Shown here piece by piece: positions 8,435 through 17,832 of a stretch of DNA of 64,000 bases. Source of the stretch: Phycisphaerales bacterium UBA2421 (lineage in GTDB: Bacteria; Planctomycetota; Phycisphaerae; Tepidisphaerales; Tepidisphaeraceae). The position numbers and the translations under genes are program-made. Below the pieces are notes generated by a model that did not search any database, was not told where the DNA came from, and worked only from the letters and a program-made list of their open reading frames with translations. Numbering within the stretch: position 1 is the stretch's first letter; each line of letters begins with the position of its first letter. The stretch is from the NCBI GenBank assembly GCA_002343075.1, contig DDRH01000010.1, positions 140,070 through 204,069 of the forward strand, read 5' to 3'.

Positions 8435-9667
8435 ATGCCAGCTTCCATGCTAACCGTATTCGCGAGTTTCGTCGCGCTATTTGCTACCTCGTTCACGCTT
8501 GCAGCATCGCCCCAGGTGGACGATCGTGCACAGCGGATGATTGATCGGGGCATCGATTATCTCAAGTCGCAGCAAAAGCCCGACGGCGGATGGCAAGGCG
8601 ACCGCGACCCGCCGGCCATCACGGCGATCGCGCTCAAAGCGATTGTGCAGGACGATAAGTACGACAGCCGCACCGATTTTGTCGCGCGCGGCTACCAAAA
8701 GCTGCTCGGCTACCAGTTGGAAGACGGGGGCATCTACAAAGATCTGCTTGCCAACTACAACACCGCCATCGCGGTCAGCGCCCTCGCTGCGGCGAATGAT
8801 GACGCTTTTCGGCCTCAACTGGAGAAAGCCGTGGCTTATCTCCGTGGGTTGCAGTGGACCCCCGACACCCGGCCGGAGTATGCGGGTAGTCCGGATGAAA
8901 AAGTCCGCGAGAACAACACCGGTAAGCAGGTGGTGACCGATGAATCCGACCCATTTTTCGGCGGTTGGGGTTACGGCGGGCGGTCGCGCGGGTCGGGACG
9001 GCCCGACTTATCCAACGTCTCGCTCGCACTCGATGCGCTGCACGATGCAGGCCTGCAACCGACTGACCCCGCTTTTCAGAACGCCATCAAGTTCGTCACG
9101 CGCGTCCAAAACAACAGCGAAACCAACCCCGCGGCATGGGCGGGCAACGACGGCGGATTTATCTATGGGCCTGCCGACACACGCACGGGCGAATCGATGG
9201 CCGGCGAATACACCGATGCCACTGGCCGCCGACTCCTGCGCAGCTATGGCTCGATGACCTACGCCGGGCTGAAAAGTTTTATTTATGCCGGCCTGACGAA
9301 AGATGATCCCCGAGTCCGCGCCGCCGCCGAGTGGATCGCGCGAAACTGGACTCTTGACGAAAATCCCGGCATGAAGCTCAACAAGCCTGAGATGGCAACG
9401 GAAGGCCTTTACTATTACTACCACACGCTCGCCCGCGCCCTGAATGCCTACGACACACCCACCCTCATCACCGCCGACGGAACGAGCCACGATTGGCGGG
9501 TCGAACTAGTGGCAAAACTGGAATCGCTGCAGAAAGAAGACGGCAGTTGGGCTGGCGACAAGCGTTGGATGGAAGCCAATCCGGTGCTGGTCACGTCATA
9601 CGTGCTTTCGGCCCTGCATGAAGTGCGCGAAGATCTCCGGGAGCACCCGGCCGAGATCGGGCGCTGA
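8435..9667 (+). CDS. Secreted squalene-cyclase / prenyltransferase-like repeat protein
   Basis: After a signal peptide (residues 1-28, ending LAASP) the 410-residue protein shows QW-type alpha/alpha-barrel repeats: 'YLKSQQKPDGGWQGD', 'LLGYQLEDGGIY', 'YLRGLQW', 'LESLQKEDGSWAGD'. This fold is shared by squalene-hopene cyclases and prenyltransferases. The DxDD cyclase motif is not seen, so a terpene cyclase reaction is not supported. Such secreted repeat proteins are frequent in planctomycetes and their role is unknown. A near-palindrome (GGATAATATCC) about 30 bases upstream may be regulatory. The gene is divergent from the ECF sigma operon. Confidence 0.78.
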   Translation: MPASMLTVFASFVALFATSFTLAASPQVDDRAQRMIDRGIDYLKSQQKPDGGWQGDRDPPAITAIALKAIVQDDKYDSRTDFVARGYQKLLGYQLEDGGIYKDLLANYNTAIAVSALAAANDDAFRPQLEKAVAYLRGLQWTPDTRPEYAGSPDEKVRENNTGKQVVTDESDPFFGGWGYGGRSRGSGRPDLSNVSLALDALHDAGLQPTDPAFQNAIKFVTRVQNNSETNPAAWAGNDGGFIYGPADTRTGESMAGEYTDATGRRLLRSYGSMTYAGLKSFIYAGLTKDDPRVRAAAEWIARNWTLDENPGMKLNKPEMATEGLYYYYHTLARALNAYDTPTLITADGTSHDWRVELVAKLESLQKEDGSWAGDKRWMEANPVLVTSYVLSALHEVREDLREHPAEIGR

Positions 9668-9776
9668 GAAGGGCAGACACGCCAGCAACGTGCCGCTGGG
9701 GTGGGACGCCTTGCGGCGCACCGCCGCGCTTGCCACCATCGCGGGCGTTGCAGCGGTCGGTGTAGTCAATGGAAAG

Positions 9777-9867
9777 CGGAGAGGGAGGGATTCGAACCCT
9801 CGCTACGGGTATGACCCCGTAGACCGGTTTAGCAAACCAGCGCATTCAGCCGCTCTGCCACCTCTCC
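9777..9867 (-). tRNA. tRNA-Ser(GCT)
   Basis: On the minus strand the acceptor GGAGAGG pairs with CCTCTCC at the 3' end. The T-arm GAGGG-TTCGAAT-CCCTC is intact. The anticodon loop is TTGCTAA with anticodon GCT, and a long variable arm gives the class II shape expected for serine. The discriminator base is G. Length is 91 bases without encoded CCA. Confidence 0.95.
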
Positions 9868-10120
9868 GGTAGGGCCGATATCCTAGCAAAATCGATTTTT
9901 GATTGCCAGAGTGCTCGTCTCGCGACGATCCCGGCTGAAATTGTCCGATAAGAACGCCCGCTCGACGGGGGAGGGTGGGGTTCATTTCTCAATCCGCGGG
10001 GGCTGGTAAATCTGCTTGCTTCTCCTCCCGATGAATTGGAAGAGTTAGACAACGCCTTGCAAGTGGGCGGGGCTACTTTTCTCGGCTCACTTGGCAGGCT
10101 GGCAAAGCGAAAGGTTGCAT

Positions 10121-11380
10121 ATGAACAGGAAAATGTCGTCCGGCCTATTCCCGGCTCGAGCGCGCTCGGGCGCGACGATGATCTACATGATCGTGACGCT
10201 CTTGGCGCTATTTGCCATTATCTCGCTCGGCGTCGACTGGGGCAGAGTGCAGGTGGCCCAGGCGCAGCTCCAGACCACGGCCGACGCTGCCGCTCGATAT
10301 GCCATCGTTGGACTGAAAAACGACAACGGCTCCGGCTCGGCGGCCAAGGCCAACGCCGCTTCAGTGGTGACTCAAAACAAGATCGATGGCGTTTCCGGTC
10401 AGATTGACACCGCACAGGATGTGCAGATCGGTATCTGGAATAAGGATACAAAGTCCTTTGCCACTACCAACAACCTCGATGCGGCAAACGCCGTCCGGGT
10501 GACTTTGCACCGCAGCACGGCTCGAAACAATCCAATCCCACTGACTTTCGCGCCGCTCATCGGGCGAAACAACGCAAGTATCCGCGCCAGCAGCACCGCC
10601 GTCATGGATTTCAGCCTCTTCGGCAACGCTGCCAACAGCGGCGCGGGCCACGGCACGTTCAAATACTTCGTCCCGGCAACCAGCAACCCCTGGCTTAGCG
10701 GGATGCCCTCCGGGTCGGTTGCCAATGCCGGCAACCCCGCCGGCAACCCCGACTACGCAGGCAGTGAGTTTGTCGATGACGGAAGCGGTAAATCCCGCAA
10801 CAAGGGTTCGAGTGGCAGTGGCAGCGCCGGCGGCAGCGGGGCGTCGGGCGGCAACTGGTCGACTTGGGGCGACTACTCGGCCAAAAAAGGCTCGCCCATC
10901 AAGGCAGGCAACATTCCTGTCCTCCCCGGTTCGACCATGACCTTCGACGGCGTCAACGGCGGGGCCAACAACAGCAATTCGACCACGCTCTACGACGGCG
11001 ACGGCAACACCGGATGGGTCATCGACAACTTTGGCAAGAGCGAAAACGGCATGTCGAACATCAAGGCGCCGATCAACAGCGTGATCGCGGTGTTCCTCAC
11101 CGACACCCGGCCCGACCAGAACAACAGCAGCAAGAATCCCCCGGTGCTCGACTTTTCCTCGGCGTCCAGCCGCAACTTTACCTCACTCGAACCACAGATT
11201 CAGCAGGTATTCTTCATCGGCAATGGCCGCCGCGATAACGGCGAAGTGCAGCGCTTCAAGGTTCCCGCCGGCGCGACCCGGCTGTTCATCGGCACCATGG
11301 ACGGCTGGGAATGGAACAACAACGTCGGCGGGTTTGAAGTGACGGCCCACCTCAGCGGAAACATCGTTACCGTGCAGTAA
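10121..11380 (+). CDS. TadG-like membrane-anchored secreted protein
   Basis: The N-terminus carries a short basic segment and one hydrophobic helix (residues 20-40, GATMIYMIVTLLALFAIISL), followed by 'GVDWGRVQVAQAQLQTTADAAA'. That is the pattern of TadE/TadG-type pilus-assembly and related planctomycete proteins. The remaining 350 residues are Gly/Ser/Asn-rich and exported; a 'GSGSAGGSGASGG' linker lies near residue 245. The ATG at 10121 has AAAGG upstream and is preferred over a TTG 30 bases earlier. No other tad gene is nearby, so a pilus role is uncertain. A strong terminator follows. Confidence 0.72.
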   Translation: MNRKMSSGLFPARARSGATMIYMIVTLLALFAIISLGVDWGRVQVAQAQLQTTADAAARYAIVGLKNDNGSGSAAKANAASVVTQNKIDGVSGQIDTAQDVQIGIWNKDTKSFATTNNLDAANAVRVTLHRSTARNNPIPLTFAPLIGRNNASIRASSTAVMDFSLFGNAANSGAGHGTFKYFVPATSNPWLSGMPSGSVANAGNPAGNPDYAGSEFVDDGSGKSRNKGSSGSGSAGGSGASGGNWSTWGDYSAKKGSPIKAGNIPVLPGSTMTFDGVNGGANNSNSTTLYDGDGNTGWVIDNFGKSENGMSNIKAPINSVIAVFLTDTRPDQNNSSKNPPVLDFSSASSRNFTSLEPQIQQVFFIGNGRRDNGEVQRFKVPAGATRLFIGTMDGWEWNNNVGGFEVTAHLSGNIVTVQ

Positions 11381-11441
11381 ACGCACCACCCGAACGAACC
11401 GCACAGGCGGAATAAGTCGGACATAATCCGCAGTAGACGAG

Positions 11442-11481
11442 GCCCGCACGCGATGAAACAGATCATGCGTGCGGGCTTTTT
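11442..11481 (+). terminator. Rho-independent terminator
   Basis: GCCCGCACGC (11442-11451) pairs perfectly with GCGTGCGGGC (11467-11476) and is followed by TTTTT. It lies 61 bases after the TadG-like gene. Confidence 0.88.
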
Positions 11482-11531
11482 CCTTCCGGAACCTTGTTTT
11501 AGGGGTACTATCCGGGGGCGAGTATCCTGTC

Positions 11532-12635
11532 ATGGGAAAGGTGGCAATTGAATCTCTCGAACCCCGCCGACTCATGTGCGAGACCCACGCGCTCGAGCTG
11601 GCGCGCAATCCCACCGCTGCCAGTTTTGCGGTCTATGCGGCGAATGCGCAGCGCGAAACGCCCATGCGCCAAGTCGTCGCCGACCCCATCGGACCGACGC
11701 AGTTGCCCCAGCTTGCCTGGACCACTCGTGCCGCAACGCCGCAAAAGCGCGAGGAAGGCGCGTCCGCCGTCCTGAATGGCAAGCTCTACGTCTTCGGCGG
11801 CTACTACGATCACACATTTAACGGAACCGGACGAACCGACGCATACGATCCCGCAACCAACACCTGGCAGCAGCGCGCCAGCATTCCAGAAGCCATCACC
11901 CACGCGCAGGCACTGGTCATCAACGGCGAGGCGTGGCTGTTCGGCGGATATGTCGGCCCGACCCTCGGCCCGGCCACCAAGAAGATTCACATCTACAACC
12001 CCAACTCAAACACCTGGCGGCGGGGGCCGGACATGCCCATGTCGCGCGGTGCCGGCGCGGCCGCGCTGGTCGGAAACACCGTTTACGTCTTCGGCGGGCG
12101 CGACCTCGACCGCGCCTACGACATGCATCAGGTCTACGCCCTCAACCTCGCCACCAACACATGGTCAACCAAGGCCAATCTGCCCAACCCGCGCAACCAC
12201 ATCAGCGGGGTCGCCGTCGATGGAAAGGTCTACGCCGTCGGCGGGCAGTGGAACGAGGCCAGCTTGGCCATCAACCAAAGCGATGTTCACCGCTACGATC
12301 CCTCCACCAACATCTGGACCAGGGTCGCATCGTTGCCGCAGGCCATGTCGCACAATCACTCCGCCACCTTCGCACACAACGGCAGCATCGTCATCGCCGG
12401 CGGTGAAACCAGCCATAACGTCTCCACTGCAAAGGTCTTTGCCTACGCGCCATCGCGCAACCAATGGACACCCATCGGCGACCTTCCCGCCGCCCGCCGG
12501 GCCGGACATGCCGGGATCATCAATGGCCGGCTCATTTTCACCGGCGGTTCAATCGTCGGCAGCCAGAAAACCGATGTCTGGATGAGCAGCGATCTCGACG
12601 CCTCGCTCTCCGCCGGGACACTTTCGGCGTTTTAG
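11532..12635 (+). CDS. LEPR-XLL kelch-repeat protein, copy 1
   Basis: The 367-residue protein opens with 'AIESLEPRRLM', the short LEPR-XLL motif found at the start of many planctomycete surface proteins. At least five kelch repeats follow from about residue 75, each built as 'G.LYVFGG...YDP..NTW', forming a beta-propeller. The ATG at 11532 immediately precedes the motif and is chosen for that reason. The paralogue 158 bases downstream is nearly identical through the propeller. Likely a secreted or cell-surface binding protein; the ligand is unknown. Confidence 0.82.
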   Translation: MGKVAIESLEPRRLMCETHALELARNPTAASFAVYAANAQRETPMRQVVADPIGPTQLPQLAWTTRAATPQKREEGASAVLNGKLYVFGGYYDHTFNGTGRTDAYDPATNTWQQRASIPEAITHAQALVINGEAWLFGGYVGPTLGPATKKIHIYNPNSNTWRRGPDMPMSRGAGAAALVGNTVYVFGGRDLDRAYDMHQVYALNLATNTWSTKANLPNPRNHISGVAVDGKVYAVGGQWNEASLAINQSDVHRYDPSTNIWTRVASLPQAMSHNHSATFAHNGSIVIAGGETSHNVSTAKVFAYAPSRNQWTPIGDLPAARRAGHAGIINGRLIFTGGSIVGSQKTDVWMSSDLDASLSAGTLSAF

Positions 12636-12793
12636 CTGCAACTGATCGCCTGCGACATGCGAATAAAGCGGATAACCCCACCGTCCGGTGTCACCCGCGT
12701 CGGTAGTGCGACAAATAACCACGCGCGGTTCGCGGGGCATTGGCGTTAGAATGCGTCGCTTCGAAGCCGATGGACGGTTGAAGGGAAGTGTTC

Positions 12794-13873
12794 ATGTCTC
12801 GATTCATCCCGGAGATGCTCGAACCGCGCACGCTGATGTGCGACGTTCACCAACTGGAACTCGCCCGCGTGCCGACCGCGGCGAACTTTGCGCTGTTTGC
12901 CGCCGATGCCGCCGCCGCTGAAGTCATCGCCCCGCTGGAGGTGGCCGCACCCACAACCTCGGCCACCCCGATTACGTGGTCGGTCAGGAAGTCGATGCCG
13001 CAGAAGCGCGAAGAAGGCGCGTCGGCGGTGCTCAACGGCAAGCTCTACGTTTTTGGCGGTTTCTACGACTATACCTTCAACGGCACCGGCCGAACCGATG
13101 CCTACGACCCGGCCACCAATACCTGGCAGCAGCGCGCCACCATCCCCGAAGCCATCACCCACGCCCCGGCGCTGGTCATCAACGGCGAAGCGTGGCTGTT
13201 CGGCGGCTATGTCGGGAAAGATCCCGGTCCGGCCACCAGAAAGGTTTATATCTACAACCCCACCTCCAACCAATGGCGGCGCGGACCCGATATGCCCGCG
13301 GCGCGGGGTGCGGGGGCGGCGGCGCAAGTGGGCAACACGGTCTACTTCTTCGGCGGGCGCAACTTGTCGCGCACCTACGACGTTCCCGAAACCTACGCCC
13401 TCAATCTCTCCACAAAAACATGGTCGATCAAAGCCAGCCTCCCCAACCCGCGGAACCACATCTCCGCCGCCGTCGTTAATGGGCAGGTGTACGCCGTCGG
13501 CGGGCAGTGGAAAGAGGCCAGCCTGGCCGTCAACCAAAGCGACGTGCACCGATACAACCCCTCAAGCAACACCTGGACAAAGGTTGCCTCGCTCCCGCAG
13601 AAGATGAGCCATAACTTCGCATCAACCTTCACGTTTAACAACCGCATCGTCGTCGCCGGCGGCGAGGTGAGCCACAACGTCTCCACAGCCAAGGTGTTCA
13701 CCTACAACCCCTCCAGCAATAGCTGGAAACAGGTGGGCAACCTCCCGGCCGCCCGCAGGGCAGGGCAGGCAGGCATCATCAACGGCAAGCTGTATTTCGC
13801 CGGTGGCTCAATCGTGGGAAGCCAGAAAACCGACGTCTGGATGAGCAACTCGCTCAGCGCAGTCGTCGTCTAG
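12794..13873 (+). CDS. LEPR-XLL kelch-repeat protein, copy 2
   Basis: A tandem duplicate of the preceding gene with the same layout: 'IPEMLEPRTLM' at the N-terminus, then kelch repeats ('VLNGKLYVFGGFYD', 'INGEAWLFGGYVG', 'VYAVGGQW', 'GSIVGSQKTDVWMS'). The LEPR-adjacent linker differs more than the propeller does, which suggests selection or recombination on the propeller. The ATG at 12794 has AAGGGAAG upstream; an in-frame GTG two codons earlier is less likely. Confidence 0.82.
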   Translation: MSRFIPEMLEPRTLMCDVHQLELARVPTAANFALFAADAAAAEVIAPLEVAAPTTSATPITWSVRKSMPQKREEGASAVLNGKLYVFGGFYDYTFNGTGRTDAYDPATNTWQQRATIPEAITHAPALVINGEAWLFGGYVGKDPGPATRKVYIYNPTSNQWRRGPDMPAARGAGAAAQVGNTVYFFGGRNLSRTYDVPETYALNLSTKTWSIKASLPNPRNHISAAVVNGQVYAVGGQWKEASLAVNQSDVHRYNPSSNTWTKVASLPQKMSHNFASTFTFNNRIVVAGGEVSHNVSTAKVFTYNPSSNSWKQVGNLPAARRAGQAGIINGKLYFAGGSIVGSQKTDVWMSNSLSAVVV

Positions 13874-13882
13874 CACAACGCT

Positions 13883-13918
13883 TGATACACCGCCTGATAC
13901 ACCGCCTGATAAGCCGCC
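13883..13918. repeat. Three tandem 12-base repeats
   Basis: TGATACACCGCC occurs twice in tandem, followed by TGATAAGCCGCC, starting 10 bases after the second kelch gene. No function is apparent. Confidence 0.7.
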
Positions 13919-14078
13919 CCATGCACGCTCGGAAACGTGGCCGCACGAGACGCCAATGCCTGCACCGCCGCGCAGCGACCCGCAGTCAGGAATGCATCGC
14001 GTCCGCGGCACATTCGAGCTTACGAGGTTTCATCACCGATCGCTCGGACTTTGCGGCAGGTCAAAGGCACCCGCGGTT

Positions 14079-15710
14079 TCACACGAACACCTCAATCCCG
14101 TCCACAACATCCTTCACCGCCGCCGAGTTGTCTCGGCGGGCGCGGTCGACGGCGTTTGTTGACGTGGCGTTGGGGCCGTAGGTGGCGTGGAGGATGGCTT
14201 CGGGTGTGTTGTTGGCAGCACGGCTGGATTTGTTGTCGATGTCGAGGATGAAATCGCGCCCGCCGCCGCCGTCGATTACCTCGTTGCCCGGTCCGCCGAC
14301 GAGCAAATCGCCGCCCGGCCCGCCGAGGAGGGTGTCGTCGCCCGGGCCGCCGAAGAGTTGGTCGCGCCCGTCGCCGCCGTCGAGGTGGTCGTTGCCTTCG
14401 CCGCCGAAAAGTGTGTCGTTGCCGTCTCCGCCGGAGAGCAAATCGTGGCCATCCACCCCGTCGAGGTAATCGTTGCCCTCGCCGCCGATGAGGGTGTCGT
14501 TCATGTTGAACGATGGAAACTGCTCACCGATCAGCACGTCGTTCCCGTCACCGCCGTCCAGAATGTCGGGACCGACTCCGCCGAGCAGCGTGTCGTCACC
14601 GGATTCGCCCAACAGTGTGCCGAAATCTGTTCCAAATGCGTCGATCAGGTCGTCGCCTTCGCCGCCTTTGAGCAGGTGGCGTGCGTTGCCGCCGCCGCCG
14701 AGTGTTCGAATGGTGTCGTTTCCATCACCCCCTAGAATGGTAACACCCTCAAATGCCGCAGAAGTTAGCACGTTGTCTAGCTCATTGCCCAAAAGGGTGT
14801 AGTTTCCGGCTCCAGTCGGTCCGTGCAGTTCCTCAACACCGGCATAGGCGCGGAATACCTCCTCGCCGGTGCCATTGAAGTTTTCGGCGCTGGCGTCGTG
14901 AATGTCGTAACCTTCGCCGAGGTCGACGAACACGTCGCTCTGCGCCGGGATGAAGGTCCGGTCGTCGATGTAATCGTCGCCTGCCCCGCCTAGGATTGAG
15001 TCAACGCGGCCTTGAATCACGAAGCGATCATCGCCCTCGCCCCCGATCAATGCGATGGCAGGGCCGGGGCCAAGCGAAGACGTTTGTAGATCGGCAAACT
15101 GGTCGTTACCCCCGCGACCTTCCACGGTGATAACGCTTCCTGGATAATCTTGAGCGTCGCCGATGACTTGATCATCTCCACTAGTCAGTATTGCTTTCAC
15201 ACTTGTCGGAACTCTCTGGAAAACATCGAATGCAGATCCACCATCGAAATTTGAGGCGGCCCAGTACCATTGTCGAACATCATTGAAAAGATCAGAATTG
15301 AAGTTAAACCACTCAAACTCTGAATACCGGTAATCGACGATCAGTTCATCGGTCTGCGAATCCAGCCAGTTAAAGCCATCGCCACCAGCCAAACTATCTG
15401 CGGAAAAACCGCCGGTTAGAACATCGTTCCCGGTGCCCCCGTCAATCTCGGCTCGCACAAATGTATTGTTGGTAACTACATCGTTACCGTCGCCGGAAAT
15501 GACGGAAATCTGCTGCACCCTTACAAGAGGGAATTCAAAATGCTGGCCGTTCAAGTCCACTGTCAAATGCTCACCGCTTGAATCGATAACGATGACATCG
15601 GCTTTCGAAGATCCGAAAACTTCAAGGTCGCCCAAAGGTGATAAGACCGCAGAGGTAGACAGCAATTGTCTACGTTCCAGAAGTTCTGCGCAGTTTAGTC
15701 CCTGATTCAT
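14079..15710 (-). CDS. LEPR-XLL protein with RTX-type calcium-binding repeats
   Basis: The 543-residue product starts with 'CAELLERRQLLS', an LEPR-XLL-type motif. It continues with a beta-rich region and, over its C-terminal half, many 'GGxGxDxLxGG' nonapeptides (for example GGEGNDYLDGVDGHDLLSGG). Such hemolysin-type repeats fold into a calcium-bound parallel beta-roll outside the cell. No protease, lipase or adenylate-cyclase domain is present, so it is probably a structural surface protein. The ATG at 15710 is preferred to an upstream TTG and has GCAGG seven bases upstream. Confidence 0.85.
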   Translation of the reverse strand: MNQGLNCAELLERRQLLSTSAVLSPLGDLEVFGSSKADVIVIDSSGEHLTVDLNGQHFEFPLVRVQQISVISGDGNDVVTNNTFVRAEIDGGTGNDVLTGGFSADSLAGGDGFNWLDSQTDELIVDYRYSEFEWFNFNSDLFNDVRQWYWAASNFDGGSAFDVFQRVPTSVKAILTSGDDQVIGDAQDYPGSVITVEGRGGNDQFADLQTSSLGPGPAIALIGGEGDDRFVIQGRVDSILGGAGDDYIDDRTFIPAQSDVFVDLGEGYDIHDASAENFNGTGEEVFRAYAGVEELHGPTGAGNYTLLGNELDNVLTSAAFEGVTILGGDGNDTIRTLGGGGNARHLLKGGEGDDLIDAFGTDFGTLLGESGDDTLLGGVGPDILDGGDGNDVLIGEQFPSFNMNDTLIGGEGNDYLDGVDGHDLLSGGDGNDTLFGGEGNDHLDGGDGRDQLFGGPGDDTLLGGPGGDLLVGGPGNEVIDGGGGRDFILDIDNKSSRAANNTPEAILHATYGPNATSTNAVDRARRDNSAAVKDVVDGIEVFV

Positions 15711-16233
15711 TGTGGAACCTGCTTTCAATTAGGCTTGGGTGAAGATAAAGGGTCAGGAATATTCGATCTGTTCACTCGGTTATTCACAACGACCTTTCAT
15801 GGCTCGACCTCTTCGGCACTGCCCCGGCGGGAGGGTGTTTAGTCTGCTGAACCGGGCCGTCGGGCGGCGGCGGGGTGCGGTTTTGAGTCAGCAGGACTAA
15901 ACGTAGACATTTGAAACCCCACGGGCCTGCGGCCCCTTTTTCCCACCCGATCACCCTCGCTTAAACCTCGCGCCTTTCTTCCGGGGTGGATCGTCTCATG
16001 GATTGGGGGGTTGTCAATGAAAAGAGCGGGGGGGCAGTGGGCAGTGGGCAGGACGGAGTCATGAAGATGGGAACCGAGGCGGCGCTGAGGCTGTGCCCCG
16101 GCGTGCGGTGGGGTGGGGGACTCTTCTGGAGTGTGGGGCGGGGCACAGAATGGGGGGTAGCCTGTTAGGGTGTGGTTGTTACTTAGTTTGGTTGTAAGTT
16201 GTTTTGGGATAATGGGTTATGTGGCGTGTTGCA

Positions 16234-16255
16234 AATTGTTCCGCGCGGAACAATT
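16234..16255. promoter_or_regulatory. 22-base perfect palindrome, copy 1 (parS-like)
   Basis: The core TGTTCCGCGCGGAACA is flanked symmetrically by AAT/ATT, giving a perfect 22-base palindrome. Chromosomal parS sites have the form TGTTNCACGTGNAACA; this core differs only at the central A/T pair. It could be bound by a chromosomal ParB-like protein or another dimeric regulator. Confidence 0.5.
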
Positions 16256-16370
16256 GCGTTGTTGCTGGTTGCTGGTTGTTGGTAACCGGTTGTGGGTTGC
16301 TCGCGCTCACGGGGCCGCCGGCTTACCCTCCCCCCAACCCCCTCCCGGAGTACCAGGAGGGGGAGATGGA

Positions 16371-16394
16371 ACATTGTTCCGCGCGGAACAATGT
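16371..16394. promoter_or_regulatory. 24-base perfect palindrome, copy 2 (parS-like)
   Basis: A second copy of the same core (TGTTCCGCGCGGAACA) inside a 24-base perfect palindrome beginning ACAT and ending ATGT. It lies 137 bases from copy 1; the two share a 20-base core while flanks differ, which points to selection on the core. Confidence 0.5.
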
Positions 16395-16467
16395 GCCATC
16401 TCCGCTGCGCACTGCCCGCTGCCGACTGCGCACTGCGGGGTGATTGTGATGGGCGGGGCGGGCGGGG

Positions 16468-17832
16468 TTACTTCATCATTTCGACGGCCTGCTGGTAGAC
16501 TTCTACGCAGCTTCGGGCGGCGTCGGCCCAGCTCATTCTTCTTATCTCGAAGCTGCCGTGCTGGCGCAGGGTTTGCGAGAGTGGAGGGTGGCGGAGGACG
16601 GCGATGATCTTGTTGGCCATCTCATCGACATCCCAGAAATCGACCTTGAGTGCGTTCTGGATGACTTCGCTCACGCCGGACTGTTTGCTGATGATGACCG
16701 GGACATCGTGGCTCATCGCTTCGAGCGGGGCAATGCCGAACGGCTCGCTGACGCTGGGCATGACATAGAGGTCGGCCATTTTGAAAACGCGATCGACATC
16801 GGCGCCGCGGAGGAAGCCGGTGAAGAGGACCTTGTGCCCGATGCCCATTGCGGCGGCGAGTTCGATGGTCTTGCGGATGAGGTCGCCGGAGCCGGCCATG
16901 ACGAACTTGACGTTGTCCATCACCTCCAGCACTTTCTTGGCGGCGGCGAGGAAATATTCCGGGCCTTTCTGCATGGTGATTCGGCCCAGGAAAAGCACGA
17001 TCTTTTCGTCTTTATGGATGTTGTACCGTTCGTCGTAGCCGAGGCCGTTGCCGTTGGTTTCGATGGCGTTATAGACGACCTCGACCTTGGCCGGGTCGAT
17101 TCCGTAATGACGGGTGATGATGCTCTTGGTCAGCGCGCTGACGGCGATAACCTTGATGGCGGCGTGCATGCCCCTTCGTTCGATGTCGTAGATGCGTTGA
17201 TCCAGCCCTGCCCCGGCGCGGTCAAACTCGGTCGAGTGAACGTGAACGACGAGCGGCTTGCCACTTAGCCCGGCGACGGCGAGACCTGCGGGGTAGGTCA
17301 TCCAGTCATGCGCATGAATGACATCGAACTGCTCGCGGCGGGCCATGTCGGCGGCCATGTTGGCGTATCGGGCGACTTCCTCAAAGAGGTTGCCGGCGTA
17401 GTGGGCGTTGGTTTGAAGCGGGTTGTGTGCCGACTGGGTGCTGTGATGCGCGTGCTGCCGGGCGGTGTCGGTGCCGTGCTCGGAAGATGGCGCGACCGTT
17501 CCCCCTGCGGCGGATTCGCGTTCTCGGCGCGCCTGCTCGACGTCGTAGTTGGCGGGGGTGTTATATGGGCTGATCTGGGCATCGATCGGACGGAAGCTGA
17601 CGTTCTCAAACTCGTCAAGTCGAAACTCGTTGACAGGCTGCGCCGCGCCCCCGCCGGGTTGCGGGCTGACCAGGCGCACGTGGGTGCTGAACGGGTTGCT
17701 GACGGGACGTGGAATGACAAAAACAATGTCGGTGCCAATGCCGCTCATTGCCTTGGTCAGCCCGTAGCACGCCGTTCCAAGCCCACCGCTGATGAACGGT
17801 GGAAACTCCCAGCCTAGCATAAAAACGCGCAT
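16468..17832 (-). CDS. Glycosyltransferase, GT4 / glycogen-synthase-like
   Basis: The 454-residue protein begins MRVFMLGWEFPPFISGGLG, the N-terminal signature of the starch/glycogen synthase-like GT-B fold. The C-terminal half has 'VLFLGRITMQKGPEYFL' and 'VMPSVSEPFGIAPLEAMS', where the EPFGIAPLEA segment contains the nucleotide-sugar-binding glutamates of family GT4. A linker around residues 105-150 rich in Ala/His/Gln is unusual. Donor and acceptor cannot be told from sequence; related enzymes act on glycogen or exopolysaccharide. Confidence 0.88.
   Translation of the reverse strand: MRVFMLGWEFPPFISGGLGTACYGLTKAMSGIGTDIVFVIPRPVSNPFSTHVRLVSPQPGGGAAQPVNEFRLDEFENVSFRPIDAQISPYNTPANYDVEQARRERESAAGGTVAPSSEHGTDTARQHAHHSTQSAHNPLQTNAHYAGNLFEEVARYANMAADMARREQFDVIHAHDWMTYPAGLAVAGLSGKPLVVHVHSTEFDRAGAGLDQRIYDIERRGMHAAIKVIAVSALTKSIITRHYGIDPAKVEVVYNAIETNGNGLGYDERYNIHKDEKIVLFLGRITMQKGPEYFLAAAKKVLEVMDNVKFVMAGSGDLIRKTIELAAAMGIGHKVLFTGFLRGADVDRVFKMADLYVMPSVSEPFGIAPLEAMSHDVPVIISKQSGVSEVIQNALKVDFWDVDEMANKIIAVLRHPPLSQTLRQHGSFEIRRMSWADAARSCVEVYQQAVEMMK

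Larger units (their letters stand above)
15711..16467. other. Gene-free 757-base stretch holding two large palindromes
   Basis: No convincing gene lies between the RTX gene start and the glycosyltransferase stop. It contains G-rich low-complexity text such as a repeated 'gcagtggg', a pyrimidine-rich run near 16325-16345, and the two palindromes listed separately. Confidence 0.6.

Noticed and set aside
9777..9867. tRNA-Ser(GCT) as the island's attachment site
   Set aside because: It is complete and lies about 19 kb from the accessory region, with core genes between.
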